A stretch of 64,000 nt of DNA from Streptacidiphilus neutrinimicus (GTDB taxonomy: Bacteria; Actinomycetota; Actinomycetes; Streptomycetales; Streptomycetaceae): the NCBI RefSeq assembly GCF_000787815.1, contig NZ_BBPO01000032.1, forward strand, positions 24,571 to 88,570. The letters run 5' to 3'. The notes under the pieces were generated by a model. It made no database searches and was not told the origin of the DNA. It was given only the letters and a program-made list of their open reading frames with translations. Shown piece after piece: positions 1-8,728 of the stretch (the first letter of the stretch is position 1; every line of letters starts with the position of its first letter). The position numbers were made by a program, and so were the translations under genes.

Positions 1-68
1 ACGACGAACGCCGCCTGGACGACCCCGGAGAGCGCCGAGCGCAGTTGTCCGGCACGGTGGCTCGCTAG
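1..68 (+). CDS. Possible 3' end of a gene entering from the left
   Basis: Reading from base 3 gives an open frame ending DERRLDDPGERRAQLSGTVAR and a TAG at 66-68. It would end 26 bases before the convergent stop of the pilus operon. Only about 21 codons are visible, so no family can be named. The call rests on an open, charged, GC3-rich frame and sensible convergent geometry. It may be chance. Confidence 0.3.
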   Translation, partial: DERRLDDPGERRAQLSGTVAR

Positions 69-94
69 GCGAGAGGTGCGGCGGGTCGGCTGGT

Positions 95-544
95 TCACGG
101 GGCGCTCTGCTCCGCGTGCGCGGTGGTGCTGGCATGGACGGTGAGGCTGGAGATGCCGACCAGGGTCAGCAGGTGCGTGGGCACGGTTCGGGTGACGGAC
201 ACCGTGATGTCGTCCGTGCCGACAGTGACCTTCCCGGCGACGCCGACCTGAGCCAGGTAGGCACGTGCGTCCTGTGCCGCGGCGGAGGGGCGCAACCGCA
301 CCGTGCCGCTGGAGCGCAGTGCGCTGAGGTCCAGGGCCTGGGCGCCGGCGCGGGCGGCATCCTGGGCTTCGCCCAGAGCCTGCACCTTCGCGGCCAGCGC
401 CTGGCCGAGGTCGACCGTGATCGCCAGGAACAGCAGCACACCGGTCAGCGCGACGACGGTGAACGCGGTCACCGATCCGTCGTCGACTCCACCTGAGCGC
501 AGCGCATGACGCCTGCTCTGGTAGATCACGAACCTCGGGCTCAT
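95..544 (-). CDS. TadG-like pilus-associated pseudopilin/membrane protein
   Basis: 149 aa. After a short basic N-terminus there is one membrane segment (about residues 25-48, FTVVALTGVLLFLAITVDLG) typical of Tad-locus TadE/TadG minor pilins. The segment follows a DDGSVTAF motif, so the Gly-Ser junction used by prepilin peptidase is present, but Phe stands where TadE proteins have Glu at +5. Processing is therefore less certain than for the two upstream paralogues. The rest is a soluble, Ala/Thr-rich domain predicted outside the cell. It is the last gene of the Tad operon. Its ATG lies directly after the TAG of the preceding gene, so translation is probably coupled. The family is confident; the exact role (assembly factor or minor subunit) is not. 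Confidence 0.75.
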   Translation of the reverse strand: MSPRFVIYQSRRHALRSGGVDDGSVTAFTVVALTGVLLFLAITVDLGQALAAKVQALGEAQDAARAGAQALDLSALRSSGTVRLRPSAAAQDARAYLAQVGVAGKVTVGTDDITVSVTRTVPTHLLTLVGISSLTVHASTTAHAEQSAP

Positions 545-1033
545 CTACTGCCTCCCGTCAGCGACGTACTCGTAGGAGTCGACGGGCACTGAGGCCGTCG
601 AACGGGACACGTGACTACCCGGGAGCGGAAGCCCCAGGTCGGACAGCTCGGTGGTGCAGGCGACGGTGACGGCAACGGCGCCGCCTGCCGTGAAGCGGCT
701 GGTGTCGGCCGTGACGTCGATGCTCCGGCAGGCGCGACCGGTTTCCAGAAGAGCGGCACGCGCGGTCTGGTCCGCGACCTGCTGCGCCCGGCCGGGCAGG
801 CGCAGCAACGACGCTGCTCGTGCCGCCTGCTGTGCGGCGGAGGCGACATCGAGGCGGGCGTTGACCAGCCGCCCCAGTGCGACGGCGCAGAGCAGAAGCA
901 GCAGCAGAGCTGGGGCGACCAGCATGACTTCGACGCTCGCGGAGCCGCGGTCGCGCGGGTCTTCGGGAGCACGTTGAGGCTTTGGCACGAAGATTCCTCG
1001 AACTGGGGCCGCAGGTACGGAAATGGCGGTCAA
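545..1033 (-). CDS. TadE-like minor pseudopilin
   Basis: 162 aa. An N-terminal cytoplasmic stretch is followed by RGSASVEVMLVAPALLLLLL, the class III prepilin motif: Gly at -1 and Glu at +5 ahead of a hydrophobic helix. The extracellular part carries Cys residues that could form a disulfide. TadE-like proteins are processed by the Tad prepilin peptidase and are needed for Flp pilus assembly or secretion. The start is a TTG overlapping the previous stop by four bases (TTGA, 1030-1033). That fits the translational coupling seen through the operon; a later start cannot be excluded. Confidence 0.8.
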   Translation of the reverse strand: MTAISVPAAPVRGIFVPKPQRAPEDPRDRGSASVEVMLVAPALLLLLLCAVALGRLVNARLDVASAAQQAARAASLLRLPGRAQQVADQTARAALLETGRACRSIDVTADTSRFTAGGAVAVTVACTTELSDLGLPLPGSHVSRSTASVPVDSYEYVADGRQ

Positions 1034-1464
1034 GGCGCCGGCGCCGCGACCCGTTCGACCGGACCCGCGGCCCGGGCGGTCACGGGCAGGTGCAGTCCCG
1101 GGAACACACTCAGGACCTGGCCGTGGATCACCGCGGTCACCTGGTCGGGCGTCCGGACCACCGTCACTCCCGCGTTCTGGAGTACGTCGCCGCCCAGTTC
1201 GCTGAGCGCCTGCGCCCCGGCGCTACGCCCGTCGGCCGCTGAGCCGTCCTCCGTCTGGGCCTGGGCGAGCGCAGCTGTGGCGGCGGCTTTGGCGATGTGC
1301 GACGCGTGCTCCAGCAGCGCGAACTGCACGACGCCCATCAGGAGCAGCATCAACAGGACCATCGCCAGGGCGGTCTCGACCGTCGCCGAGCCCTCGTCCC
1401 GCGGCGACGCGTCCTCGGCATCCGGTACAGGCGGCAGTTGTCCGCCGCTGGGGTTGCGCTTCAT
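1030..1464 (-). CDS. TadE-like minor pseudopilin
   Basis: 144 aa. EGSATVETALAMVLLMLLLM gives a textbook TadE signature: Gly(-1), Glu(+5) and one transmembrane helix (about residues 29-51). A small soluble domain follows. The ATG at 1464 is preferred over the GTG one codon upstream because AGGA sits seven bases before it. This is the second of three consecutive TadE/TadG-type genes downstream of the Flp pilin, so it is probably a minor subunit or assembly protein of the same pilus. Confidence 0.8.
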   Translation of the reverse strand: MKRNPSGGQLPPVPDAEDASPRDEGSATVETALAMVLLMLLLMGVVQFALLEHASHIAKAAATAALAQAQTEDGSAADGRSAGAQALSELGGDVLQNAGVTVVRTPDQVTAVIHGQVLSVFPGLHLPVTARAAGPVERVAAPAP

Positions 1465-1488
1465 CACGGGTTCCTCGCTTCACCGGGG

Positions 1489-1677
1489 TCACATGTTGAT
1501 GCTGTTGACCTTGGCGATGACCTTCGCGCTGATCACGCCGATAACGGTGATGGCGAGGATGACCAGCAGGGCGGTGACGATGACGGCCTCGGTGCTGTAG
1601 CCGTCGTCACCGAGGTCCTTGAGCCGCGCGGCGAGAGCGCGGAGACGGGCGGTGGCGTACGCGAGTTCGTGGTGCAT
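1489..1677 (-). CDS. flp: Flp-type major pilin
   Basis: 62 aa, the usual size for actinobacterial Flp prepilins. A 25-residue basic leader ends in DDG, followed by YSTEAVIVTALLVILAITVIG, the pilin hydrophobic helix. Glu lies at +4 of the predicted mature protein rather than the common +5. The mature peptide would be about 35 residues, nearly all helix. Its place between the TadB/TadC membrane pair and the TadE-like genes is standard for tad loci. It should be cleaved by the type IV prepilin peptidase encoded at 8138-8728. Confidence 0.85.
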   Translation of the reverse strand: MHHELAYATARLRALAARLKDLGDDGYSTEAVIVTALLVILAITVIGVISAKVIAKVNSINM

Positions 1678-1723
1678 GACGGTCCTGGTTCCTTGAATGC
1701 CGCAATGGGGAAGGGGAGTTCGG

Positions 1724-2647
1724 TCAGAGGGACTGCATGGCGTGGGCCAGTGAGGGGTAGGCGAGGAGGCCGAGGAAGCCGGTCATCATCAGGGCGACGG
1801 GGATCGCCATCCGCTCCGTCGCCGAGGAGGCCGCCGCTTCGGCGTCCGCGAGCAGGTGGGCGCGCAGCGAGGACGCCTTGGCCATGAGGGTGTTGCGGAC
1901 ACGGGCTCCCTCGCCGCCGGCAAGCGCGATCGAGCAGGCGAGCTCGTCCAGGTCGGCGACTCCCAGGCGCAGTCCGAGGTCGCGGAGCCGGTCCCAGGGC
2001 GGGGTGCGCGTGATCTCTGCCTCGCGCAGGACGAGGCGGAAGGCGTCGAAGGCCTCCCCTTCCCCCTCCATGGCGGCGTCGCGCAGCGCCTGCTCGACGC
2101 CCGCGCCTCCGGACAACGCGACGCCGGTCATGTCCAGCCAGGCCGAGAGCGCGTGGCGCACCGTGTGCCGCCACTCCGCGGCGGTGGAGCGAAGCGCAAG
2201 GTCGGGGGAGAAGAAGCCCGCCGCCGCGAGCAGCAGGGCGAATCCACACGGAGCCGTCCACACCGGTTGGATGCCGAGGACGCTGACCGCCAGACGCAGG
2301 GGCCAGGGGGCGATCAACCCGAGGACCGCGGCCAGGGCCTTCTCCGCCAGATGACGCTCGACGGGCTTGCCCAGCGAGGCGAGGTCCGCCCTCGCCTTCG
2401 GCCCCGGCAGTCCGCAAGCGGCCAGGGCCGGAGCGAACCGCGAGCCGAGCCGTCCGGCCCAGCCCTCCGCGATCCCCATCACCTCAGGAGTGGGCACCGT
2501 CCGCTCACCGCGCGCCGCGGCTGGGGCCGGCGCTGTGAGACGGGCGACCTCGACGGAGAGCGGGACGCGCTGCGGCCGCAGAGCGGCCACGGCCATCCAC
2601 AAGCCGCCGCCGACGGCAGCGGACAGAAGCAGCACGAGCATCGTCAT
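1724..2647 (-). CDS. tadC: TadC-type inner-membrane platform protein
   Basis: 307 aa. It is a GspF-domain (type II secretion F) membrane protein that forms the assembly platform with TadB. There is one N-terminal membrane helix, a central pair (about residues 105-150) and a C-terminal helix (PVALMMTGFLGLLAYPSLAH). The cytoplasmic GspF domain between them contains LSGGAGVEQALRDAA and DLDELACSIALAGGEGARV. The ATG at 2647 has AGGAGG five bases upstream and overlaps the TadB stop (ATGA), which rules out the much longer frame that continues upstream. Confidence 0.88.
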   Translation of the reverse strand: MTMLVLLLSAAVGGGLWMAVAALRPQRVPLSVEVARLTAPAPAAARGERTVPTPEVMGIAEGWAGRLGSRFAPALAACGLPGPKARADLASLGKPVERHLAEKALAAVLGLIAPWPLRLAVSVLGIQPVWTAPCGFALLLAAAGFFSPDLALRSTAAEWRHTVRHALSAWLDMTGVALSGGAGVEQALRDAAMEGEGEAFDAFRLVLREAEITRTPPWDRLRDLGLRLGVADLDELACSIALAGGEGARVRNTLMAKASSLRAHLLADAEAAASSATERMAIPVALMMTGFLGLLAYPSLAHAMQSL

Positions 2648-3549
2648 CGCGAACCTCCTGCGGACGGGACGAGTGCACCGGAGCCCGAGGTCAGCAGGCG
2701 CGGACCTTCGCGGAACCGGGCCAGGCGCCGGATCATCGCGAATCCTGCGGCGAAGACCAGCGCGATCCACAGCAGGACCAGTTGTCCGGCCGCGGTGCCG
2801 AAGGGGGACATGAAGGACGCGTCCAGCAGCATCAGGCCGACCGGCATGGCCAGGGCGACGCCGGTGATGATCCGCTGCGCCGTGCGGACCCGCGCCTGCG
2901 AGGTGTGCACGCGGAGCCGGGCACGGGCCTGCTCGCGCGTGGTGTCGGCGAGTGCGGCGAGCAGCTCGGTCAGCCGGCCGGACTGCCGACGCGACGCCGT
3001 CACCAGCGCCACGACCACCAGGTCCGCCAGCGGGTCGGCGAGCTCGTTCGCGAACTCCCGCAGAGCGGTCGCCAGCGGCACGCCTCCGTCCATCCGCGCC
3101 ACCATGGCTCCCACCTGGGGGCGGATCGGCACGGGGGCCAGCGGGCCGGTGGCGCGGACCGCCTGTGTGAGTCCGGCAGCGGCAGACAGGGTGTCGCGCA
3201 GTTGCTCCGTCCAGGCCGCCACGGCCTCGACCTGAGCCAGCCGCTGCCGGTGTTCCCGATCGGGGCCGAGCAGGCCTGGTAGCGCCCACGCCGCCCAGGC
3301 GGCGATCAGCCCGAGCACCGGCCACCCTGAAACGGCCGCTGCAGCGACGCCGGTAGCCGCGCAGACCAAGACCCGCAGCCCCGCGGGGTTCCTGCCGAGT
3401 CCATGGCTGCGCTTGCGGCCCCCAATCAGGGCTTCTCGTGGAAGCAGCCTGGTGAGCGGGATGCCGGCCACCCCGCAGTACGCGGTGACCACTCCCACAC
3501 CCAGCAGCGCGCCGCACCCCGTCGCGGCAAAGGTGTCCCAGGAGGACAT
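2644..3549 (-). CDS. tadB: TadB-type inner-membrane platform protein
   Basis: 301 aa. It pairs with TadC as the GspF-fold membrane base of the Tad machine. Helices lie at about residues 8-28, two more before residue 95, and a C-terminal pair (GVALAMPVGLMLLDA and LVLLWIALVFAAGFAMI). The central cytoplasmic region has the family pattern LSAAAGLTQAVRATG and PLADLVVVALVTASRRQSGRLTELL. The start at 3549 (MSSWDTF) begins just before the first helix; a GAGGA element lies about ten bases upstream. The 73-base gap to tadA is the largest inside the core operon. Confidence 0.88.
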   Translation of the reverse strand: MSSWDTFAATGCGALLGVGVVTAYCGVAGIPLTRLLPREALIGGRKRSHGLGRNPAGLRVLVCAATGVAAAAVSGWPVLGLIAAWAAWALPGLLGPDREHRQRLAQVEAVAAWTEQLRDTLSAAAGLTQAVRATGPLAPVPIRPQVGAMVARMDGGVPLATALREFANELADPLADLVVVALVTASRRQSGRLTELLAALADTTREQARARLRVHTSQARVRTAQRIITGVALAMPVGLMLLDASFMSPFGTAAGQLVLLWIALVFAAGFAMIRRLARFREGPRLLTSGSGALVPSAGGSR

Positions 3550-3622
3550 CAACCCACCGTCCTCGTCGTGGTAGACGTCATCGAAGTTGTCGTTCCTTCT
3601 GGTGTGTTGGACAAGAGAGCGG

Positions 3623-4912
3623 TCAGCGGCCGTAGCCGGGTAGGAGCTGGTCCAGGAGTTCGCGCAGGTGCGGGGACGGTGGAGCTGCGCGGCGGGCGCG
3701 TCGGTCGGGGCCTGGTTCCCACAGCTCGTTGGAGATGATCTGCACACCGTCGGCGTCGATGATCTCCCGCACCGAGGAGACCACCCGCGTGCCGTCCGTG
3801 GCCCGCGACAGCTGCACCACGACGTGCAGCGAGGACGCGATCAGCTGGTTGGTGGCCTCCACCGTCAGCTTCTCCGGGCCTTGGGCGGCGTAGGCGGCCA
3901 GCTTCATGAACGCGCCCCGTGAAGTCGCCGCGTGGATCGAGGACATCGAGCCCTCGTTGCCGACGGAGAACGCGTTGAGCATCGCGACCACTTCGGGTCC
4001 GCGGCATTCACCGACGATGACCCGGTCCGGGCTCATCCGCAGTGACCAGCGCACCAGCTCCGCCTGCGTGATCTCGCCGACGCCCTCCAGGTTCGCCTCC
4101 CTGGCCTGCAACGGGACCACGTTGCGATGGCGGCCGTTGCGGTGGAGGTTCAGCTCCAGGGTGTCCTCGATCGTGATGATTCGCTCGCTCGGGTCCGTCT
4201 CGTTCAGACAGGCGGACATGACCGTGGTCTTGCCCACTCCCGGTCCGCCGGCGAACAGCATGCTCAGCCGGGCGCGGACCATCAGGCGTAGTTCCTCCGC
4301 CAGTTCGCGGTTCATCATGCCCAGGCCCACGAGGTCCTCCAGCGTGGCCGTGCGCAACCTGTGTCGGCGGATCGACAGCGTCGGGGTGCCGTGCGCGTCG
4401 AACGCGGCGAAGAGGCGGGACCCGTCCGGCAACTGCGCCGAGAGGAACGGGCTGGCGCGGTCGAACCGCCGCTCCTCGGCGCCGCAGGACACGGCCACCT
4501 GTCGCACCATCTCCGTCAACGCTTCGACGGAGTCGGCGGCTTGGCGGTCCAGCCGTTCGCGACGGCTTCCGGCGTAGTGGACGAACACGTGCTCAAGGTC
4601 ATTGACGAGGATGTCCTCCACCTCGCTGTCCGCGAGCAGGTCCCCGAGGGTGCCCAGCACCGTCATCCCCGCGCGGACCTCGTCGCAGACCCTGGCCTCC
4701 GTCTCCTCGTCCAGCGGCGACTCGGCCCGCCGAAGTCGTGCGACCGCGTCCTGCCGCAGCTCCTGCTGGAGCAGTTGCTCGGCCAGTGCCCAGCGGGCTT
4801 CCGACGTAAGGCCACGCGACCCGGCCTGCTGCTCTGCTGCCACGAGCTGCCGGCCGATCCTCGTGCGGAACTCCGTGGCGAGAGTCCGGGCCGCCTCGTC
4901 CGTCACGCTCAC
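3623..4912 (-). CDS. tadA: TadA/CpaF-type pilus assembly ATPase
   Basis: 429 aa. It is the hexameric secretion ATPase (VirB11/GspE superfamily) that powers Flp pilus extrusion from the cytoplasmic face. Walker A is FAGGPGVGKTT (about residues 217-227); the Walker B/Glu box is RVIVGECRGPEV (about 295-306); the Asp and His boxes are visible between and after them. Length matches actinobacterial CpaF proteins. The GTG start at 4912 overlaps the stop of the preceding gene by four bases (GTGA). This is the most secure family call in the locus. Confidence 0.93.
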   Translation of the reverse strand: MSVTDEAARTLATEFRTRIGRQLVAAEQQAGSRGLTSEARWALAEQLLQQELRQDAVARLRRAESPLDEETEARVCDEVRAGMTVLGTLGDLLADSEVEDILVNDLEHVFVHYAGSRRERLDRQAADSVEALTEMVRQVAVSCGAEERRFDRASPFLSAQLPDGSRLFAAFDAHGTPTLSIRRHRLRTATLEDLVGLGMMNRELAEELRLMVRARLSMLFAGGPGVGKTTVMSACLNETDPSERIITIEDTLELNLHRNGRHRNVVPLQAREANLEGVGEITQAELVRWSLRMSPDRVIVGECRGPEVVAMLNAFSVGNEGSMSSIHAATSRGAFMKLAAYAAQGPEKLTVEATNQLIASSLHVVVQLSRATDGTRVVSSVREIIDADGVQIISNELWEPGPDRRARRAAPPSPHLRELLDQLLPGYGR

Positions 4913-5751
4913 GAGCCGCCCCGCAAGGCCGGCGGCCCCACCTCCAGGAGTGCGCGCGGAGCCGTCCCGTCGGTGCCGAGCAGCCGTTCCAGCTCACGGG
5001 CCAGGGCCGACGCAGCCGTGACCAACGGATACTCGGGCCGTCGGGGCCGTCCTGTGAGCCAGCCCTCGAAGGGGGCACGCCGCCCTGGCAGGCCACCGGT
5101 CCACTGGCCGCGCAGCACCGCCGCGGTGAACGGATCCCACGGCAGGCGGACCACGCCGGCCGCGCCGAGCGCGCGCAGGACCTCCCGGTCGCTCTCCGGA
5201 CAGTCGCCGACCACGGCGATCACCGTGGGCAGCCCTCGCTCCGACGCCCGCCGCGCGATCAGGGCCCCGTAAAGCAGCGCGTGCCGGTGGCCCCGCGTGA
5301 CCAGCACGAGGGCGTCAGCGCATCCCCACACTCCGTGCGGCAGGGGGAGGGAAGGGTCGAGCCGGCCGATGTCGACCAACCACGGCAACGGTCCCGTCCG
5401 GGCCGACTCCCACTGCGGGGCCAGTTCCTCCAGGGCGGCCTTCGCCTGACCGGGATGCAGCGGCGCGGTGACCACGGGGACGCCACCCACCAGTTGGCCG
5501 GCGAACTCCATTACCTTGCCGTGGAGCAGGCCCTCCCGCCGCGCGATGCCCGCGACCGTCACCAGACCGGCCTCACCACCGGGATTGATCACCTGCTGAA
5601 GGACTCCGCCCGCCGGATCCGCCTCCCACACCAGTGGTCGTCCCAGATCCGATCGCCAGGCGGCCGACGTCGCACCGACGACAGTCGTCACTCCGGGCGA
5701 ACCTGTCACGGCGCCGAAGGCGGCGATCCGCCGCATCCCGGGCGCGCTCAC
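4909..5751 (-). CDS. TadZ/CpaE-like ParA-family ATPase, degenerate P-loop
   Basis: 280 aa. The sequence begins with the beta1-P-loop arrangement of ParA/MinD ATPases (RRIAAFGAVTGSPGVTTVVGA) and keeps the overall fold length. However, the signature GK(T/S) is replaced by GVTTVV, with no Lys. ATP hydrolysis may therefore be lost, as in some TadZ localisation factors. TadZ/CpaE proteins place the pilus machinery in the cell. A GTG start at 5751 is chosen because it overlaps the upstream stop (GTGA, 5748-5751); the ATG at 5736 is an alternative. Confidence 0.7.
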   Translation of the reverse strand: MSAPGMRRIAAFGAVTGSPGVTTVVGATSAAWRSDLGRPLVWEADPAGGVLQQVINPGGEAGLVTVAGIARREGLLHGKVMEFAGQLVGGVPVVTAPLHPGQAKAALEELAPQWESARTGPLPWLVDIGRLDPSLPLPHGVWGCADALVLVTRGHRHALLYGALIARRASERGLPTVIAVVGDCPESDREVLRALGAAGVVRLPWDPFTAAVLRGQWTGGLPGRRAPFEGWLTGRPRRPEYPLVTAASALARELERLLGTDGTAPRALLEVGPPALRGGS

Positions 5752-6440
5752 TGGTTCGCTCCGGACCGCGCGCCGGTCAGCACCACAGCGGGGGCCGCCA
5801 TCGACGCCAGCCGCAGCGCCTCCGCGTCGGCAACGGATACCGTGAGCACGATCGACCCCGCTCCACTCGCCGTGTCCGCGGCCTGCTGAACGGACAGCAC
5901 TGAAGCCTCGACCGCCTGACTCTCCGCCCCGGACACCGTCGGCGAGGACGAACTCCCGGTGTCCTCGATCCGCACCAAGTCGCCGACGCCCAACGCCGGG
6001 TAGTGACCCTCCTTGACCACCAGCGACACCGCGTCCTGTCCCGTCGCCAGAGCGGAGGCGTCGACGAGCGCGGCCGTCAGCAGCGTCCCGGCGGGCAACG
6101 AGGCCGCAGCCCGGTGCCCGACGACCACGTCGGTCTCCGATGCTGCGAGCGCCGGAACCCCCGGCAGTGAGGACGCGTTCACGACCCGCACGTCCCCCGG
6201 ACCGATCACCTGCCCGAAGGACACGGAACGCGCCAGCGCCAGCACCTCGGTCCGCTGCTGCGTCGCCGACCACAACGCCATGCCGGCCCCGGCCGCGACG
6301 ACGACCGTCGCCACGCCGGCGGCTGCGCGAACCAACGACCGTCGACGTTCCTGGCCGGCCTGTTCAAGGCCGGTCGCGACCTGGGCCGCCCAGTCGTCGT
6401 TCTCAGGCTGCGGCTTCTGCCGCTGCGCCACGAGGCGCAT
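5748..6440 (-). CDS. SAF-domain protein (RcpC/CpaB-like)
   Basis: 230 aa. There is a cytoplasmic N-terminus, one membrane helix (about residues 39-58, AAAGVATVVVAAGAGMALW), then a SAF domain. The SAF part includes ALARSVSFGQVIGPGDVRVV and the matching PAGTLLTAALVDASAL, the pattern of CpaB/RcpC and flagellar FlgA chaperones. A beta-rich C-terminal region (residues 130-225) follows. In Tad loci these proteins bridge the periplasm or envelope. The ATG has AGGAGG six bases upstream. It stands first in the run of overlapping genes to tadA. Confidence 0.75.
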   Translation of the reverse strand: MRLVAQRQKPQPENDDWAAQVATGLEQAGQERRRSLVRAAAGVATVVVAAGAGMALWSATQQRTEVLALARSVSFGQVIGPGDVRVVNASSLPGVPALAASETDVVVGHRAAASLPAGTLLTAALVDASALATGQDAVSLVVKEGHYPALGVGDLVRIEDTGSSSSPTVSGAESQAVEASVLSVQQAADTASGAGSIVLTVSVADAEALRLASMAAPAVVLTGARSGANQ

Positions 6441-6497
6441 GCCAACCTCCTGGATCGGTACAAGGGATGTAGAAGAGGGAGGGGGAGGGGTGATGGG

Positions 6498-7337
6498 TCA
6501 GCGCGTCTGGTTGCCCGTCACCAAGGAGTGGACCTCGTCCACCCGGACCTGGCTCGTCGTCGTGGAGGACAGGTCAGGGAACACGCCCTGCTGGCCACCA
6601 CCGGCCCAGTCCACGCGCCAGTGCACCCGGGCCGTGACCGCATAGGCCCCACCCGGCTGATCCGCCGATGGACGCAGGAAGACGTGCCCGCAGTCGGGAG
6701 ACGCCGCTGCGGGATTGTCGCCAGGCCGCCAAGGCGTGCCCGGCCCAGCGCATGTGACCTGCGTCCCGTCTCCCAGATCCCACTGCACGGACGTCGGCGT
6801 CGCCGTCGCGGTCACGCTCACACCGGGGACCTGCGCCGTGGCCCTGACCGGATCCCACTGGACCGGTGCGATCCACATCCACGTCGGCACCCGGACGACC
6901 TGGAATCCGGCCGGGCTGAACGACACCTGCGGAGACGGCAGCACGAGCTGACTCTCGGCCTGCCGGGCCACGACGACCGGGCTCAAAGCTGGAGCGGGTT
7001 GTCCTGCCGGAGCCCACAGAGGCAGGGCGGGCCCACCGAGCATGCCCTGATCGAAACCCTTGCCGCAGTCGAGGCGATACCACTGCCCCCTCGACCCGTC
7101 GGCCGCCGTCGTGATCCCACCCGCCGGTACGTAAGCGCAGACCGGAGCCGAGCCGGAGGACTTCGAGGAGCCCGAGACCGAGTCCTGTGAGGTGGTGCTC
7201 GCCGCCCCGAACGCGCAGCTGTTGGCTTGGCATGCCGCGCTGACGTGGGAGTGCACTCCGCCGTCGGCGGAGGCGGCAGTCGGCACCACGCCCGTCAGCG
7301 CAGCAGAGGCAAGGAGGACCGCCGCGAGCCTCAGCAC
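6498..7337 (-). CDS. Secreted protein with PKD-like domain, Tad operon
   Basis: 279 aa from the GTG at 7337 (264 without the signal peptide, roughly). The N-terminus VLRLAAVLLASAALTGVVPTAASA is a Sec signal peptide with an AxA cleavage site. The C-terminal half contains SVQWDLGDGTQVTC and DCGHVFLRPS, a PKD/Ig-like pattern with a likely Cys-Cys pair. GAGG lies seven bases upstream of the GTG, and the start overlaps the lipoprotein stop by seven bases; the ATG at 7376 would give a longer, less signal-like N-terminus. It is probably an exported component of the pilus system, but no enzymatic role is visible. Confidence 0.65.
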   Translation of the reverse strand: MLRLAAVLLASAALTGVVPTAASADGGVHSHVSAACQANSCAFGAASTTSQDSVSGSSKSSGSAPVCAYVPAGGITTAADGSRGQWYRLDCGKGFDQGMLGGPALPLWAPAGQPAPALSPVVVARQAESQLVLPSPQVSFSPAGFQVVRVPTWMWIAPVQWDPVRATAQVPGVSVTATATPTSVQWDLGDGTQVTCAGPGTPWRPGDNPAAASPDCGHVFLRPSADQPGGAYAVTARVHWRVDWAGGGQQGVFPDLSSTTTSQVRVDEVHSLVTGNQTR

Positions 7338-7966
7338 GAGCCGACCTCGCCGATCATCTGCTGACTCACCAACCAACGCTGCCAGCCTGTGTCGTAGGTG
7401 ACGACGGCCTCACTGCGGTGACGTCCACCGGGGGTGTCGTTGGCCGGCTTGCCCGTCGCAGCCACGTACTGCAGCCAGTCGCCGTCGTCGACGCAGTCGG
7501 CGATCTCGACGCGCGTCGGCTGCTCCGCAGGGGACACGGAGACCACCCGAGGTGCGTCCTTCGTCGCACCGCGCAGTACGAGACCTTGGCGCTTGTTCTG
7601 GGCCAGGGTCGTGGACCAACTGGAGAGCACGTCGGCCGTCATGTAGCGGCCCAGCTTGGGGTTCTTCCAGTCTGACGTGGCGCCGAGCCGGGCCAGGTCG
7701 GTCCACATTCCCTGGTAGGCGGCGAGCGCAGCCTGCGCAGCGGCCTGCTGGGCGGGTGTGCCTTGAGCCGAGGCCCAGGGCGACGGCAGCGCAGGGGCGG
7801 GGTGGGCCGATACCCGAGGAGTGGTGCTGCCAACACCACGACTTGCTGACGCAGCGTCGCCGGTGCTTTGCGGCGGCTGCCGGGTGGTACATCCGGTGAT
7901 GGCTCCCAACGCGGTTGCTGCGACCAGCACCGAAGCCCACAACGGTCGCCTGATCCTCGGCATCAT
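7331..7966 (-). CDS. Lipoprotein, first gene of the Tad operon
   Basis: 211 aa from the ATG at 7966, which has GGGAGGTG at good spacing. A basic start and hydrophobic stretch end in a lipobox, ALGAITGC, so Cys is about residue 26 of this form. A low-complexity Ser/Pro/Ala linker leads to a globular domain of about 130 residues (WTDLARLGATSDWKNPKLGRY and onward). That domain resembles the extracellular domains found in other actinobacterial Tad lipoproteins. Function is unknown. It overlaps the next gene, so the two are co-translated. Confidence 0.7.
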   Translation of the reverse strand: MMPRIRRPLWASVLVAATALGAITGCTTRQPPQSTGDAASASRGVGSTTPRVSAHPAPALPSPWASAQGTPAQQAAAQAALAAYQGMWTDLARLGATSDWKNPKLGRYMTADVLSSWSTTLAQNKRQGLVLRGATKDAPRVVSVSPAEQPTRVEIADCVDDGDWLQYVAATGKPANDTPGGRHRSEAVVTYDTGWQRWLVSQQMIGEVGSC

Positions 7967-8137
7967 GCGTACGCACCTCCCCAGAGTCGCGGGTCTGCCC
8001 GCGTCCGGTTCGCGACTGTCTGTCACGACTGGAGATGCCAGAATGCCCCTGATGTTTCCCGTCTTGTGCGGAAGTCACCCCTGGGTGGTACGGATACGTC
8101 TCAATCAACGCTCGTTCAAGGGAAATTCCGGCCCAAC

Positions 8138-8728
8138 TTACGACGGTGGGTTGACGAGGATCACGAGCAGGGCTGCCCCGAACAGGAAGGGACCGAGCGG
8201 AATCCGGGCCAACTTCCTGTCGCGGCGCAGAAAGAGAACCGCGACCGTCGCACTGCTGAAGGCGAGCAAGCCAGTCGCCGCCAGCGCCCACCACCCGACG
8301 ATGCCGAGCACCGGCCCGAGCAGTCCCGCGCACACCTTCACGTCGCCCCAGCCGAGGCCGCCGTGCGAGAGGAGTGCCAGGCCGGCCATGACCAGGCCGG
8401 AGGCCAGGCCGGTCGCCAGCGAACGCGAAAGTGGACTCGTGCTCCCGTGAACGGAGCCGGAGGCTGCGAGAAGCGCCAACACGACGGGCGAGGCGGGCAG
8501 CACGATGGCGTCGGGGAGGCGGAAGAGCGCCATGTCGAGGACGCTCAGTACGGGGCCGAGCACCGCCAAGACGAGCCATGCTGCTGCCGTCCCCAGCCGA
8601 AGCGGGAGTTGTTCCTGCATCAGGGCTGCGATTGCCGCAGTGACCGTCACCACGACCAGCCATCGCCCCCTCAGCACGCTGACGACGGCGCCCATCTCCG
8701 CTCGTCGCTGCTTCCGCTGAGCGGGCAC
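8138..8728 (-). CDS. Type IV prepilin peptidase (A24 family)
   Basis: 196 aa, almost entirely membrane helices. The two aspartates of the GxGD aspartyl protease are visible: FRLPDAIVLPA after the second helix and GGLGWGDVKVCAGLL near residue 120. This enzyme cleaves the Gly-Ser or Gly-Tyr junction of the Flp and TadE-like prepilins. The GTG at 8728 is chosen because AAGGA precedes it by five bases; the ATG at 8695 is the alternative. A 171-base gap (7,967-8,137) separates it from the Tad operon, and that gap probably holds the operon promoter. The 246 bases upstream (8,729-8,974) form a divergent promoter region. Confidence 0.85.
   Translation of the reverse strand: MPAQRKQRRAEMGAVVSVLRGRWLVVVTVTAAIAALMQEQLPLRLGTAAAWLVLAVLGPVLSVLDMALFRLPDAIVLPASPVVLALLAASGSVHGSTSPLSRSLATGLASGLVMAGLALLSHGGLGWGDVKVCAGLLGPVLGIVGWWALAATGLLAFSSATVAVLFLRRDRKLARIPLGPFLFGAALLVILVNPPS

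Noticed and set aside
1724..3517. 597-codon reading for tadC
   Set aside because: The upstream half is an off-frame shadow of tadB; the ATG at 2647 has AGGAGG and an ATGA overlap.
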